This document shows positions 8,740-18,700 of a DNA stretch of 37,487 nucleotides, in pieces. The position numbers and the translations under genes were made by a program. Numbering within the stretch: position 1 is the stretch's first letter; every line of letters starts with the position of its first letter. The notes under the pieces were generated by a model that saw only the letters and a program-made list of their open reading frames with translations, was not told the origin of the DNA and searched no databases. The stretch comes from Bacteroidales bacterium (lineage in GTDB: Bacteria; Bacteroidota; Bacteroidia; Bacteroidales; UBA932): assembly GCA_017559545.1 (NCBI GenBank), contig JAFYRK010000062.1, positions 1 to 37,487 of the forward strand, read 5' to 3'.

Positions 8740-9822
8740 TTACTCAATGATTCTGCCGCCTCTAGGCTTGATTTCTGTGTCCGGTGCCTTGATGGTCATG
8801 CGACCCTCGATAAGGTAGTCATAGTCCTCGCGCCTGTTGAAGATATCGATAGCCGCATAGATTGCAGCCTTCATTGAGCGAGGATCAGCCATATCCCGGC
8901 CTGCCATCTCGTATGCTGTTCCGTGGTCAGGAGATGTTCTGACTACTGGAAGACCTGCTGTATAGTTCACGCCGTCCTCGAACGCAAGAGCCTTGAACGG
9001 AGTGAGGCCCTGATCATGATACATTGCAAGGACAGCATCAAATTTTGCATAGTTGCCAAGTCCGAAGAAACCATCTGCCGAATATGGTCCATAAGCCATG
9101 ATGTCCTCAGCAGCGGCTGCCTTGATTGCAGGAAGGATAACCTCCTGTTCCTCGGTTCCGAGCAATCCTCCGTCACCGCAGTGCGGGTTAAGACCCAGGA
9201 CGGCAATCTTAGGAGAGTCAATACCAAAATCTCTCTGGAGAGACGATTTCATCAGACGAAGTTTCTTGAGGATCTTCTCAGTTGTCAGCTGCACCGGAAC
9301 TTCCTTAAGAGGGATATGTCCTGTTACAACACCAACCTTAAGACGGTCACACACCATGATCATCGCAACCTCATCTACTCCGAACTGCTTTTCGAGATAC
9401 TCTGTGTGGCCAGCGTATCCGAATCCTTCCTTGTCCATGGCTCTCTTGTTGATCGGAGCTGTCACAAGAACATCAATATGACCTTCCTTGATATCCACAA
9501 CCGCTCTCTCAAGAGCTGTCATCGCAGCCTTTGCCGACTCCGGAGTTGACTGTCCCGGCTCAACAAAGACATTCTCAGGAAGACAATTCACGATGTTTAC
9601 TCTCTTCTGATGAGCATCCTTTGCCGAATTGATTACGTTTGTATTGATCTGTTCAATGTCGTGAATCTGCTTCTTATAGAATCCGAATATCTTAGAGGAG
9701 CCATAGATCACAGGGGTGCACATATCCAACATTCTTTCGTCTGCAAGTGCCTTAATGATAACCTCATAGCCGATTCCGTTACCGTCACCCTGAGTGATTC
9801 CTACTACCAGTTTCCTTCCCAT
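8740..9822 (-). CDS. pdxA: 4-hydroxythreonine-4-phosphate dehydrogenase
   Basis: PdxA oxidises 4-phosphohydroxy-L-threonine in the DXP-dependent pathway to pyridoxal phosphate, with NAD and a divalent metal. The 360-residue chain begins with the GITQGDGNGIGYE nucleotide-site motif and contains the family metal ligands His169 (TGHIPL), His214 (NPHCGDGG) and His269 (MYHDQGLTPFK), plus GHTEYL at 138-143. Length is slightly above the roughly 330 of E. coli, mostly from an insertion near residues 45-80 that is common in Bacteroidota. It heads the minus-strand series, with a well-formed promoter at 9874-9903, and rnhA follows one base after its stop. The related PdxA2 subgroup cannot be ruled out from sequence alone. 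Confidence 0.95.
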   Translation of the reverse strand: MGRKLVVGITQGDGNGIGYEVIIKALADERMLDMCTPVIYGSSKIFGFYKKQIHDIEQINTNVINSAKDAHQKRVNIVNCLPENVFVEPGQSTPESAKAAMTALERAVVDIKEGHIDVLVTAPINKRAMDKEGFGYAGHTEYLEKQFGVDEVAMIMVCDRLKVGVVTGHIPLKEVPVQLTTEKILKKLRLMKSSLQRDFGIDSPKIAVLGLNPHCGDGGLLGTEEQEVILPAIKAAAAEDIMAYGPYSADGFFGLGNYAKFDAVLAMYHDQGLTPFKALAFEDGVNYTAGLPVVRTSPDHGTAYEMAGRDMADPRSMKAAIYAAIDIFNRREDYDYLIEGRMTIKAPDTEIKPRGGRIIE

Positions 9823-9873
9823 AGTTTTATATTATTTTTAATATTTATATACAATAACGCGTAATATAACCTA

Positions 9874-9903
9874 CAAATATACAAAACTCTTTCGAATTAC
9901 AAA
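9874..9903 (-). promoter_or_regulatory. Predicted pdxA promoter (-33/-7)
   Basis: On the minus strand TTTG (complement of 9900-9903) and TATATTTG (complement of 9874-9881) are separated by 18 nt, matching the Bacteroidota promoter. The implied start near 9867 gives a leader of about 45 nt to the pdxA ATG at 9822. Confidence 0.65.
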
Positions 9904-10020
9904 GCTGGCGGGTAGTTGCTTAGCACACAGCAGTTTACCCACTCCGCGTGCTCCCCTTTGGCGGCACGCGGTTTCCACTAGCTGCTGACACACAGAAAGT
10001 TAGGCATCAGGGCAGAAAGA
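9904..10020. other. GC-rich foldable intergenic island between pdxA and recG
   Basis: This stretch lies between the outward-facing pdxA and recG promoters and is much richer in G+C than the A/T-rich sequence on each side. It contains an 8-bp perfect stem (9944-9951 with 9964-9971), enclosed by CAGCAG/CTGCTG (9928-9933 with 9982-9987), and a competing 5-bp pairing GGGTA/TACCC (9910-9914 with 9936-9940). No open reading frame of note and no known RNA family was recognised. It could be a small RNA, a repeat element remnant or an operator region. Confidence 0.35.
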
Positions 10021-10053
10021 GTTGCAGGAACGGGATTTTTTTGATAGATTTGC

Positions 10054-10084
10054 CTTGGTTTGGCACATGCAATCAATAAATTTG
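10054..10084 (+). promoter_or_regulatory. Predicted recG operon promoter
   Basis: TAAATTTG at 10077-10084 matches the -7 consensus TAnnTTTG. Nineteen nt upstream is CTTG (10054-10057), a three-of-four match to TTTG. The implied start near 10091 leaves a leader of about 24 nt to the recG ATG at 10115, which supports that start codon. Confidence 0.5.
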
Positions 10085-10114
10085 CAAACAAGGCTTAATG
10101 AATGACTTATAGAC

Positions 10115-12244
10115 ATGGGACGAGTCGGATCAGATATGGAAGTGCAGTTTCTACCGGGAGTGGGGCCCAAAAGGGCTGAACTTCTGCGGAAGGAGCTTGA
10201 GGTGAATACGGTAGGAGATCTTCTGAGGGTTTTCCCCTTCAGATACATTGACCGAAGCAGCTTTGTCAGGATAGCAGATGCGCGTCCCGATATGGCCTTT
10301 GTGCAGATGCGCGCAAGGGTGATGAGAGTTGATATTCATGATGGAAAGAGGATGAGCGTATGGATCAGCGATGGGACCGGCGAGATGGAGATGGTGTTCT
10401 TCAAGGGCATAAAGTGGATGCATGAGAAGCTGAAACCTGGATCCGAGTTCATATTCTTCGGCAAACCGAGCGCCTTCAACGGAAGATTGAACATAGTGCA
10501 TCCGGAAGTGGATAATGTTCCCTCAGGAAGTCCAGCCAACACCGGTGCACAATCTGCTACAGACAGGACAGGAACCCTGACCGGAGTGTACCCAAGCACA
10601 GAGAAACTGAAGAATGCAGGGATAACTGGAAAGGTGATGAACAAGATTATGGAGGCGGCGCTGGAGAAGGGACTGAGTTACGAGAAGGAGAGCTTGCCGG
10701 AGTGGCTGATGAAGCAGTATGGTCTTGTGCCATTGCATTATGCACTCAGAAACATACACTTTCCAAAGGACATGCAGTCTTTGGAGAAAGCGAAATACAG
10801 GCTTAAGTTTGAGGAACTTTTCATGCTCCAGCTATCACTGCTGAAGCAGAAATATGTCCGCAGCAGAGATGTGCACGGCATTCCGATGCCACGCGTCGGA
10901 GAAGCATTCAACCAATGCTACGCTTCGCTCCCATTTGACCTGACAGGAGCCCAGAAGAGGGTGATCAGAGAGATACACACTGACATGAAGAGCGGCCTGC
11001 AGATGAACAGGTTGCTGCAGGGTGATGTGGGAAGCGGAAAGACCATGGTCGCAGTACTTACTGCATTGATAGCTATCGGAAACGGCTACCAGGCATGCAT
11101 CATGGCGCCGACGGAAGTCCTGGCACAGCAGCACTATAAGAACATCCAGAAATTCCTTGCTCCGACAAATGTGAAGTCCGCTCTCCTGACAGGCAGCACG
11201 AAGACCTCGGAAAGACGAGAGATCCACGCTGGCCTTGCAGACGGAAGCATAGGAATCATCGTCGGAACACACGCACTGATCGAGGACAATGTCGTGTTCA
11301 ACAATCTCGGACTGGCCATCATTGACGAACAGCATAGATTTGGTGTTGAACAGAGGGCGAAGCTGTGGCGCAAGACCACATGCGGAGCGCTGCCGCACGT
11401 GCTTGTCATGACGGCTACGCCTATTCCACGCACCCTCGCCATGACTCTGTATGGTGACCTGGACGTGTCAGTGATTGACGAGCTTCCTCCTGGAAGAAAG
11501 CCTGTGCGCACGATGCATGTGACCGAAGGCAAGAGGCCTGAGATGTACCAGTTCATGCGAAACGAGATTGCAAAAGGACGTCAGGTCTTCATAGTCTACC
11601 CGCTGATCAATGAAACTGAAAAACTTGATTATCAGAGTCTTGAAGCCGGAGCAGAGGAGATCATGAACAAGTTTCCATATCCGGAGTACACAACTGCTGT
11701 CGTGCACGGAAAGCAGCTCAACGACGTGAAGAAGTTCAACATGGATGCCTTCTCATCCGGACGTGCGAACATACTCGTTGCGACGTCAGTGATTGAAGTA
11801 GGAGTGGATGTTCCGAATGCATCTGTGATGATCATCGAGAGCGCGGAACGCTTCGGATTGAGCCAGCTGCACCAGCTGCGCGGACGCGTGGGACGAGGCA
11901 GCGAGAAGTCATACTGCATACTCATGACCGGTTACAAGCTCAGCAAGGAATCCCGACACAGGATCGAGCTCATGTGCTCGACCGAGAACGGCTTTGAACT
12001 GGCGGAAGAGGATATGAAGATGAGAGGCCCGGGAGACCTGGAAGGAACCCAGCAGAGCGGTCTGCCGATAACCCTCAACATTGCGTCGCTTGCCAAGGAC
12101 GGAATCATCCTCAACGCAGCGCGCGACTGCGCCGATGCGGTACTTAAGGAAGACCCTACATTGAGCCTGCTGAAGAACCAGCTTCTAAGGGAGGAAATGA
12201 AGAAAGACAAATATCAGATAAAAGACTACAGCAAAATCAGTTAG
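10115..12244 (+). CDS. recG: ATP-dependent DNA helicase RecG
   Basis: RecG remodels stalled replication forks and branch-migrates recombination intermediates. The 709-residue protein shows the family order: N-terminal wedge/OB domain (about 60-135, including VWISDGTGEMEMVFF), Walker A GDVGSGKT (303-310), motif Ia region MAPTEVLAQQHY, the family-typical DEQH box (404-407, in IIDEQHRFGVEQR), MTATPIPRT, and the C-terminal helicase motifs ending in QLRGRVGRG. The N-terminal helix-hairpin-like LPGVGPKRAELL is also typical. Length fits the family (about 690-710). It opens a plus-strand operon, with the WYL regulator 3 nt downstream and the S9 peptidase after that. Confidence 0.98.
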   Translation: MGRVGSDMEVQFLPGVGPKRAELLRKELEVNTVGDLLRVFPFRYIDRSSFVRIADARPDMAFVQMRARVMRVDIHDGKRMSVWISDGTGEMEMVFFKGIKWMHEKLKPGSEFIFFGKPSAFNGRLNIVHPEVDNVPSGSPANTGAQSATDRTGTLTGVYPSTEKLKNAGITGKVMNKIMEAALEKGLSYEKESLPEWLMKQYGLVPLHYALRNIHFPKDMQSLEKAKYRLKFEELFMLQLSLLKQKYVRSRDVHGIPMPRVGEAFNQCYASLPFDLTGAQKRVIREIHTDMKSGLQMNRLLQGDVGSGKTMVAVLTALIAIGNGYQACIMAPTEVLAQQHYKNIQKFLAPTNVKSALLTGSTKTSERREIHAGLADGSIGIIVGTHALIEDNVVFNNLGLAIIDEQHRFGVEQRAKLWRKTTCGALPHVLVMTATPIPRTLAMTLYGDLDVSVIDELPPGRKPVRTMHVTEGKRPEMYQFMRNEIAKGRQVFIVYPLINETEKLDYQSLEAGAEEIMNKFPYPEYTTAVVHGKQLNDVKKFNMDAFSSGRANILVATSVIEVGVDVPNASVMIIESAERFGLSQLHQLRGRVGRGSEKSYCILMTGYKLSKESRHRIELMCSTENGFELAEEDMKMRGPGDLEGTQQSGLPITLNIASLAKDGIILNAARDCADAVLKEDPTLSLLKNQLLREEMKKDKYQIKDYSKIS

Positions 12245-12247
12245 CAT

Positions 12248-13147
12248 ATGGTAACGGAACTATTGCAGAAATACATCTGGCTTGTCCAGACATTTATCCG
12301 CGCCGGCGAGAACGGCCTCAGCCTGGAGGAGATCATCGACAAGTGGGAGACGCGCTTCGACAGCGATTATTCGCGCCGTACATTCAACAACCACAGGAGT
12401 GCAGTAGAGGAAGTTTTCGGCATCGTGATCGGATGTAACCGAAGCACGAACAGGTACTTCATAAAGGCTGGAGAAAACATCTCTGACGAGAGTGCTGAAA
12501 ACGCATGGCTGATCAACTCGTTTACGGTAAACAATATGCTCCGACTCAGCAAGGAGAAACTCCAGGGAAGGGTATCTGTGGAAGACATTCCATCGGGCCA
12601 CATGCACCTTACCGAGGTGATGGAAGCGATGACTGAGAGCCTTGAGATCGTGATGGAATATCATAAATATACAAGCGAGGAATCGGAGACGCTGACCATA
12701 TGGCCGTATGCTGTCAAGGAGTTCGCAAAGCGCTGGTACATAATCGCATACTGCAAGGAGAGAGAGGGTCTTCGCGTCTATGGACTTGACCGTGTCAGGA
12801 ACATGGAGGTGACTGGAAAGAAGTTCAGGATGAAGAATGGATTCGATGTAGATGAACTCTTCGCCACAAGTTTCGGAATCTACCTTCCGGAAGGCAGAGG
12901 ACAGACAATCACGTTCAGATGTTCTGAAAGCGAGGCAAAGTTTCTCAGGGATCTGCCGATCCACAGCAGCCAGGAGGAAGTCAGAAAGGATGGCGACAAA
13001 GTAACATTCAGCATCTTCGTCTGCCCCGACAAGAACCTCATCATGGAGATATGCAAGCACGGCAGAAGGATAGAGATACTTTCTCCTGAGGAAGTCCGTG
13101 AGGCAGTAAAGGAAGAGCTGGCCACTGCATTGGCACAATACAATTAA
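12248..13147 (+). CDS. WYL-domain transcriptional regulator
   Basis: A 299-residue protein with an N-terminal winged-helix-like DNA-binding region (about 1-70, including SRRTFNNHRSAVEEVFG) and a WYL domain, an SH3-like ligand-sensing fold seen in regulators of DNA damage, phage defence and CRISPR systems. The name-giving triplet appears as W163-Y164-I165 in KRWYIIAYC, followed by the family motif LRVYGLDRV (175-183). A C-terminal extension of about 100 residues (from about 210) resembles the WCX region. It is 3 nt after recG and probably co-transcribed with it. Proteins of this type are common next to housekeeping genes in Bacteroidota. The ligand and target promoters are not evident, and no nearby palindrome marks an obvious operator. 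Confidence 0.88.
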   Translation: MVTELLQKYIWLVQTFIRAGENGLSLEEIIDKWETRFDSDYSRRTFNNHRSAVEEVFGIVIGCNRSTNRYFIKAGENISDESAENAWLINSFTVNNMLRLSKEKLQGRVSVEDIPSGHMHLTEVMEAMTESLEIVMEYHKYTSEESETLTIWPYAVKEFAKRWYIIAYCKEREGLRVYGLDRVRNMEVTGKKFRMKNGFDVDELFATSFGIYLPEGRGQTITFRCSESEAKFLRDLPIHSSQEEVRKDGDKVTFSIFVCPDKNLIMEICKHGRRIEILSPEEVREAVKEELATALAQYN

Positions 13148-13168
13148 ATACAAAGACCTGCTATAAAT

Positions 13169-15448
13169 ATGAAGACATTCAGAACAATTGCAAGCATCCT
13201 CCTGCTGGTGGCTCTTGCAGTCGGAGTCATTACACTTATGAAGAAATCACAGACAACACAGGAAGAAGGATTCATCGGAAAGAGCGGAATCATGATTGAA
13301 AACGGTCACATGACCCCGGAAGTCCTTCTGGCTTTCGGAAGACTTTCCGACCCTCAGGTATCCCCTGACGGAAAGCACATCCTCTATGGCGTAAGCTATA
13401 CATCAGTAGAGGGCAACAGAAGCGTACGCAACCTTTACATCTGCAACCTTGATGGCACTGATAATCAGCTGCTTACCCAGTCTGGCAAGAGCATCGCAAA
13501 TGCAAGATGGAGCAAGGACGGAAAGCATATCGCATACATCAAAGGCGGTCAGATATGGACCGCTGCAATCAGCGTAAAGAAAGGCAGATGGACACTTAGC
13601 GGTGCACGCCAGATAAGCAATGTTCCGGCTGGCGTCGGTGAGTTCAAACTCTCCCCTGACCAGACCAAGGTAATGTACATAAGTTACGTAAAGAGTCATG
13701 TTGATAAGCCGGTCGACAAGTATGCAGACCTTGATAAGGCGACTGCATATACCACAGACGACCTTATGTACAGACATTGGGACCATACAGTGCTTGAGAT
13801 TCCGCATACATTCACTGCGGATTTCAACTTCTCTGACTGCACAATCACTCCAGAAAACTCAACAGACCTCCTCGCTGGGGAGACTGAGCTTTACGAGCTC
13901 CCTACCGAGCCGTTCGGTGGTCTGGAACAACTCTGCTGGAGTCCTGACGGAAAGTTCATAGCATACTCTTGCCGCAAGCTTGTCGGCAAGAGATACGCAT
14001 TCTCGACAAACACCGAGATCTATATCTATAATGTAGAGACCTGCAAGTGCTCTGTCATCGACATGAAGGGCGGATATGACACTGACCCTGTATGGAGTCC
14101 TGACGGATCGAAGATCGCATGGATAAGCATGGAGCGCGACGGATATGAGGCTGACAAGCAGAGACTTATGGTTGCTGCAATTGAGATGACCGGCGATGGG
14201 AAGACCATTATCGGAACACCGGTTGATGCAACTGCAGATTTCAAGTACAATGTATCCGGACCAGTATGGACAGAAGACTCGAAGGGCATTTATTTCGCAT
14301 CCTTGGCAGAAGGTTTACAGGGCATATTCGAGGCAGTGGAAGGTGCCGAGGGCTGGCGTATCAGAAGACTTACCGCCGAGGATAGCTGGTATGATTTCGG
14401 ATCACCTTTCCATGTAGTCTACGGAGAAGAGGGAGAAGTCACATTATATACCACATGGTGCAGCATGGACTTCCCTACTGAGCTGGTATCAGTCAAATAT
14501 TCTGACAACGGAATTGAATACACGCCTGTCACAAAGGAGAACGAACACATCCTCTCACAGCTCGCTGAGCATAAGACTGAGGCTCGCATGATCAAGACCG
14601 TTGACGGCAAAGATATGCTGACATGGGTACTCTACCCTCCTCAGTTTGACGCGACAAAGGTATATCCAGGCATTACAATCTGCCTTGGAGGCCCTCAGGG
14701 CACACTCAGCCAGGGCTGGTCATACAGATGGAACTATCGTCTGATGGCTGCGCAGGGCTATGTGGTCGTGCTTCCTAACAGACGTGGAACAACAGCGTTC
14801 GGACAGGAGTGGACTGAGCAGATTTCGGGTGATTACCCTGGTCTGAACATGCAGGATTACCTCGTGGCTGCTCGCACAGTGAAGGATGAACCGTTCGTGG
14901 GAAAGATGGCGGCATGTGGCGCAAGCTATGGCGGATACTCGGTTTATTACCTCTGCGGAACTCATGGCGATGTATTTGATGCTTTCATAGCGCATGCCGG
15001 AATCTTCAATGAGGAACATATGTACATGACCACAGAGGAGATGTGGTTCCCTAACTTTGATAACGGTGGTCTTCATGAGGCTGCGTTTGACCCACGCGTG
15101 GGTACAGACGAATGTCCTGCAGGTCCGGCTGGAGACGGTCTCACATTCGGTGGCATCAAGCAGGGAGGTTCTCCATGGAGTACAGCCCCTAAGGCAGTGA
15201 GACACTATAAGTTATCACCTCACAACCTGGTATGCAACTGGCACACTCCTCTCATGGTGATTCATGGTGGAATGGATTATAGAGTACCTGTAGACCAGGG
15301 AATGGCGGCATACAACTGCGCACAGATGATGGGAGTTCCTTCAAGACTTCTGATCTTCCCTGACGAGAACCATTGGATCCTCAAGCCGCAGAACGCCATG
15401 ATGTGGCACCGCGAATACTTCCGCTGGCTTGATCAGTGGTGTAAATAA
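13169..15448 (+). CDS. S9-family serine peptidase (prolyl oligopeptidase / dipeptidyl peptidase type)
   Basis: A 759-residue peptidase with an N-terminal hydrophobic segment (about 5-24) and no lipobox, so it is exported or anchored by a signal anchor in the cell envelope. Residues about 55-420 form a beta-propeller with repeated blade motifs (VSPDGKHILY, WSKDGKHIAYI, WSPDGKFIAYS, WSPDGSKIAWIS). The alpha/beta-hydrolase domain follows, with nucleophile Ser586 in GASYGGYS, Asp703 in HGGMDYRVP and His735 in ENHWI, a complete catalytic triad. It likely trims short peptides, perhaps post-proline, in the periplasm of an amino-acid-using anaerobe. It starts 21 nt after the WYL gene. Its stop is only 5 nt from the 3' end of a convergent tRNA gene. 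The exact S9 subfamily is not decided by sequence reading. Confidence 0.93.
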   Translation: MKTFRTIASILLLVALAVGVITLMKKSQTTQEEGFIGKSGIMIENGHMTPEVLLAFGRLSDPQVSPDGKHILYGVSYTSVEGNRSVRNLYICNLDGTDNQLLTQSGKSIANARWSKDGKHIAYIKGGQIWTAAISVKKGRWTLSGARQISNVPAGVGEFKLSPDQTKVMYISYVKSHVDKPVDKYADLDKATAYTTDDLMYRHWDHTVLEIPHTFTADFNFSDCTITPENSTDLLAGETELYELPTEPFGGLEQLCWSPDGKFIAYSCRKLVGKRYAFSTNTEIYIYNVETCKCSVIDMKGGYDTDPVWSPDGSKIAWISMERDGYEADKQRLMVAAIEMTGDGKTIIGTPVDATADFKYNVSGPVWTEDSKGIYFASLAEGLQGIFEAVEGAEGWRIRRLTAEDSWYDFGSPFHVVYGEEGEVTLYTTWCSMDFPTELVSVKYSDNGIEYTPVTKENEHILSQLAEHKTEARMIKTVDGKDMLTWVLYPPQFDATKVYPGITICLGGPQGTLSQGWSYRWNYRLMAAQGYVVVLPNRRGTTAFGQEWTEQISGDYPGLNMQDYLVAARTVKDEPFVGKMAACGASYGGYSVYYLCGTHGDVFDAFIAHAGIFNEEHMYMTTEEMWFPNFDNGGLHEAAFDPRVGTDECPAGPAGDGLTFGGIKQGGSPWSTAPKAVRHYKLSPHNLVCNWHTPLMVIHGGMDYRVPVDQGMAAYNCAQMMGVPSRLLIFPDENHWILKPQNAMMWHREYFRWLDQWCK

Positions 15449-15453
15449 CTTTG

Positions 15454-15525
15454 TACCCCCATGCGGAATCGAACCGCAACCGTCAGAACCGGAATCTGAA
15501 ATTCTATCCATTAAACTATAGGGGC
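15454..15525 (-). tRNA. tRNA-Arg (anticodon CCG)
   Basis: Read on the minus strand, the 72-nt gene folds as a cloverleaf. The 7-bp acceptor pairs GCCCCTA with TGGGGGT (two G-T wobbles). The anticodon arm TCAGA/TCTGA holds the loop TTCCGGT with anticodon CCG (decodes CGG, arginine), and the T-arm is TGCGG-TTCGATT-CCGCA. The discriminator is A and CCA is not encoded, as usual in Bacteroidota. A -7 element (TATATTTG) lies 12 nt upstream. It is transcribed towards the S9 peptidase gene, whose stop codon is 5 nt away. Confidence 0.93.
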
Positions 15526-15536
15526 GAAACGGATGG

Positions 15537-15544
15537 CAAATATA
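15537..15544 (-). promoter_or_regulatory. -7 element of the tRNA-Arg promoter
   Basis: TATATTTG on the minus strand matches TAnnTTTG and ends 12 nt before the first tRNA base, leaving room for a very short 5' leader. No good TTTG is seen at the -33 spacing. Confidence 0.55.
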
Positions 15545-15671
15545 GGCAATTTTCTTTAACTTCATCACAGACATCGTGTTCTAAGACAAAGACGAAGTCC
15601 CCAAGCAGACATACAAATCACATGGGGGTCAAATAATTTAATTTTCTGGCACACTATTTATGATTATTTCT

Positions 15672-15679
15672 TAAATTTG
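15672..15679 (+). promoter_or_regulatory. -7 element of the predicted nifJ promoter
   Basis: TAAATTTG matches the Bacteroidota -7 consensus. It would start transcription near 15686 and give a leader of about 68 nt that is A/T-rich and contains a small TGGCAT/ATGCCA stem (15691-15696 with 15703-15708). No matching -33 TTTG was found at the right spacing. Confidence 0.45.
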
Positions 15680-15753
15680 TATGTTTTGCATGGCATCCAT
15701 CAATGCCAATATTTTGAAACGAAACTAATACAACATAAAAAAACACAAAAATT

Positions 15754-18700
15754 ATGGCAAACGAAAAGAAATTCGTTACCTGTGACGGTAACTGGGCAGC
15801 GGCGCATATCGCATACCTTTTCAGTGAGCATGCAGCCATCTACCCTATTACCCCATCATCGACAATGGCCGAATATGTTGATGAGTGGGCAGCACAAGGT
15901 AAGAAGAACCTCTTCGGCGAGACTGTTAAGGTAACTGAGATGCAGAGTGAAGGTGGCGCTGCCGGTGCAGTACACGGATCGCTCCAGGCAGGTGCCCTTA
16001 CAACTACATTTACAGCATCACAGGGTCTCCTCCTGATGATTCCTAACATGTACAAGATCGCTGGTGAGCTCCTCCCTACAGTATTCCACGTTTCAGCACG
16101 TGCTCTTGCTTCGCACGCACTCTCTATCTTCGGTGACCACCAGGACGTGATGGCATGCCGCCAGACAGGTTTTGCAATGCTTGCTTCAGCTTCTGTACAG
16201 GAAGCTCTCGATATGGCAGCAGTGGCACACCTTGCAGCAATCAAGTCAAGCGTTCCATTCCTCCACTTCTTTGACGGATTCCGTACATCACATGAAATCC
16301 AGAAGATCGAGCTCATCGACGAGGCTGCTCTCAAGGGAATGGTCAGCACTAAGTCTCTTGCCAGGTTCCGTGCAAAAGCTCTGTCACCAGACGCTCCTGT
16401 AACACGCGGTACAGCCCAGAACGCTGACGTTTACTTCCAGGCTCGTGAGGCCTGCAACCAATATTATGACGCAGTTCCGGATGTAGTGGCACGCTATATG
16501 GGCGAGATCAGCGAGCTTACAGGCCGCGAATACCGTCCATTCGACTACTATGGAGATCCTGAGGCAGAAAACATCATCATCGCGATGGGTTCTGTGACTG
16601 AGACTATCAAGGAGACAATCGACTACCTCGCAGCTCAGGGCAAGAAGGTCGGAATCCTCATCGTACGCCTCTACAGACCATTCTCAGCAAAATATTTCAT
16701 GAAGGCGCTTCCTAAGAGCGTGAAGAGAATCGCAGTTCTTGACAGAACCAAGGAGCCAGGTGCTCTCGGAGAGCCTCTCTTCCTTGACATCAAGTCACTC
16801 TTCCAGGGCGTTGAGAACGCTCCACTCGTTGTTGGTGGCCGTTACGGTCTTTCATCAAAGGACACAACTCCTGCACAGATCGTTGCAGTTTACGAGAACC
16901 TCGAGCTTGCTGAGCCTAAGGATGGCTTTACAATCGGTATCGTGGACGACGTGACATTCAAGTCACTCCCACAGAAGGAAGAGTTCTCTATCGTTAAGCC
17001 TGGCACAACTGAGTGCAAGTTCTTCGGACTTGGTTCAGACGGTACTGTCGGAGCAAACAAGAACACCATCAAGATCATCGGTGACAACACTGAAAAATAC
17101 AGCCAGGCATACTTCGACTATGACTCCAAGAAGTCAGGTGGATATACTTGTTCACACCTCCGTTTCGGAGACCTCCCTATCAAGGCTCCTTACCTCGTGG
17201 GTACTCCGGACTTCGTAGCATGCCACGTTCCTTCATACCTTACTAAGTACGATGTGCTCAAGGGCATCAAGGAGAACGGTACATTCCTCCTCAATAGCCT
17301 CTGGGACGTTGAAGAAACTCTCAAGAGAATCCCTGACCACGTAAAGGCTATCATCGGCAAGAAGAACATCACTCTCTATATCATCAACGCTACTAAGATT
17401 GCAGCTGAGATCGGACTCGGTGGACGTACAAACACAATCCTCCAGTCTGCATTCTTCAAGATCACAGGCATCATCCCTTACGAGCAGGCGGTAGAGTACA
17501 TGAAGAAGGCTATCGTAAAGAGCTACGGCAAGAAGGGTGAGCACATCGTGAACATGAACTACGCTGCTGTTGACAGAGGTGGTGAGTATGTAAAGGTAGA
17601 GATCCCTGCTGATTGGAAGGACATCACTGCCAAGTTTGAGAATCCTAACACTGCACGTCTTGCTCCTGCATTCGTGAAGGAGATTGCTGACGTTGTAAAC
17701 GCACAGGCAGGTGACACACTCCCTGTAAGCGCATTCAAGGACATAGCAGACGGTACAATACCTGCAGGTACAACAGCTTACGAAAAGCGTGGCATCGCAG
17801 TAAACGTTCCTGAGTGGCAGGCTGACAAGTGTATCCAATGTAACACTTGTGCATTCGTTTGTCCTCATGCTGCTATCCGTCCATTCCTCCTTACAGACGA
17901 AGAGGCTGCCAATGCACCTGAGGGCGTCAAGCTCACACAGGGCAAGGCAGTGTTCAAGGACTACAAGTATGCTCTCAGCGTATCAGTTCTCGATTGTACA
18001 GGTTGCGGCAACTGTGCTGACGTATGTCCTGCAAAGGAGAAGGCCCTCGTGATGAAGCCGCTCGGAACACAGGAGGCAGAGCAGTCAAACTTCGATTATC
18101 TCCACGCACATGTAGGCTACAAGGATAACGTACAGAACAAGGCAGGCAACATCAAGAACGCTCAGTTCGCACAGCCTCTCTTCGAGTACTCTGGCGCTTG
18201 CGCTGGTTGCGGTGAGACTCCTTACATCAAGACTATCACTCAGCTCTTTGGCGACCATATGATGGTTGCAAATGCCACAGGATGTTCATCTATTTACGGT
18301 GCATCATTCCCAGCTGCTCCTTACTGCAAGGACGCTGACGGCCACGGTCCGGCTTGGGCCAACTCACTCTTTGAGGACTTCTGCGAGTTCGGTCTCGGTA
18401 TGAAGCTCGGTTCTGACAGAGCACGTATGACTGTAGCTAAGCTCATGGAGCAGGGTCTCTCATGCACATGCTGCACAGACGAGATGAAGGCTCTCTTCAC
18501 TCAGTGGCTCGAGAACAAGAACGACGCGAAGGTTACACGCGAGGTTGCAGACAAGCTCGTTCCTCTTTGCGAGGGTTGCCAGTGCGACGTTTGCAAGGGT
18601 ATCCTTGAGTACAAGACATTCATCCCAGCACGCAGCCAGTGGATCATCGGTGGTGACGGCGCATCATATGATATCGGATACGGCGGACTCGACCATGTGC

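Larger units (their letters stand above)
15526..15753. other. Intergenic region between tRNA-Arg and nifJ
   Basis: These 228 nt hold the tRNA -7 element (15537-15544), a weak CCCCA/TGGGG stem (15599-15603 with 15623-15627) followed by A/T-rich sequence that might end the S9 peptidase transcript, and the nifJ -7 element. No coding sequence was recognised. Confidence 0.5.

Noticed and set aside
9904-10020. SRP RNA or riboswitch for the GC-rich island
   Set aside because: The conserved SRP apical motif with a GGAA tetraloop and known riboswitch cores are missing on both strands.
12260-13153. A 297-codon open frame on the minus strand opposite the WYL regulator
   Set aside because: It mirrors the real gene almost end to end, has no recognisable domain, and its sequence is the antisense of conserved WYL motifs.
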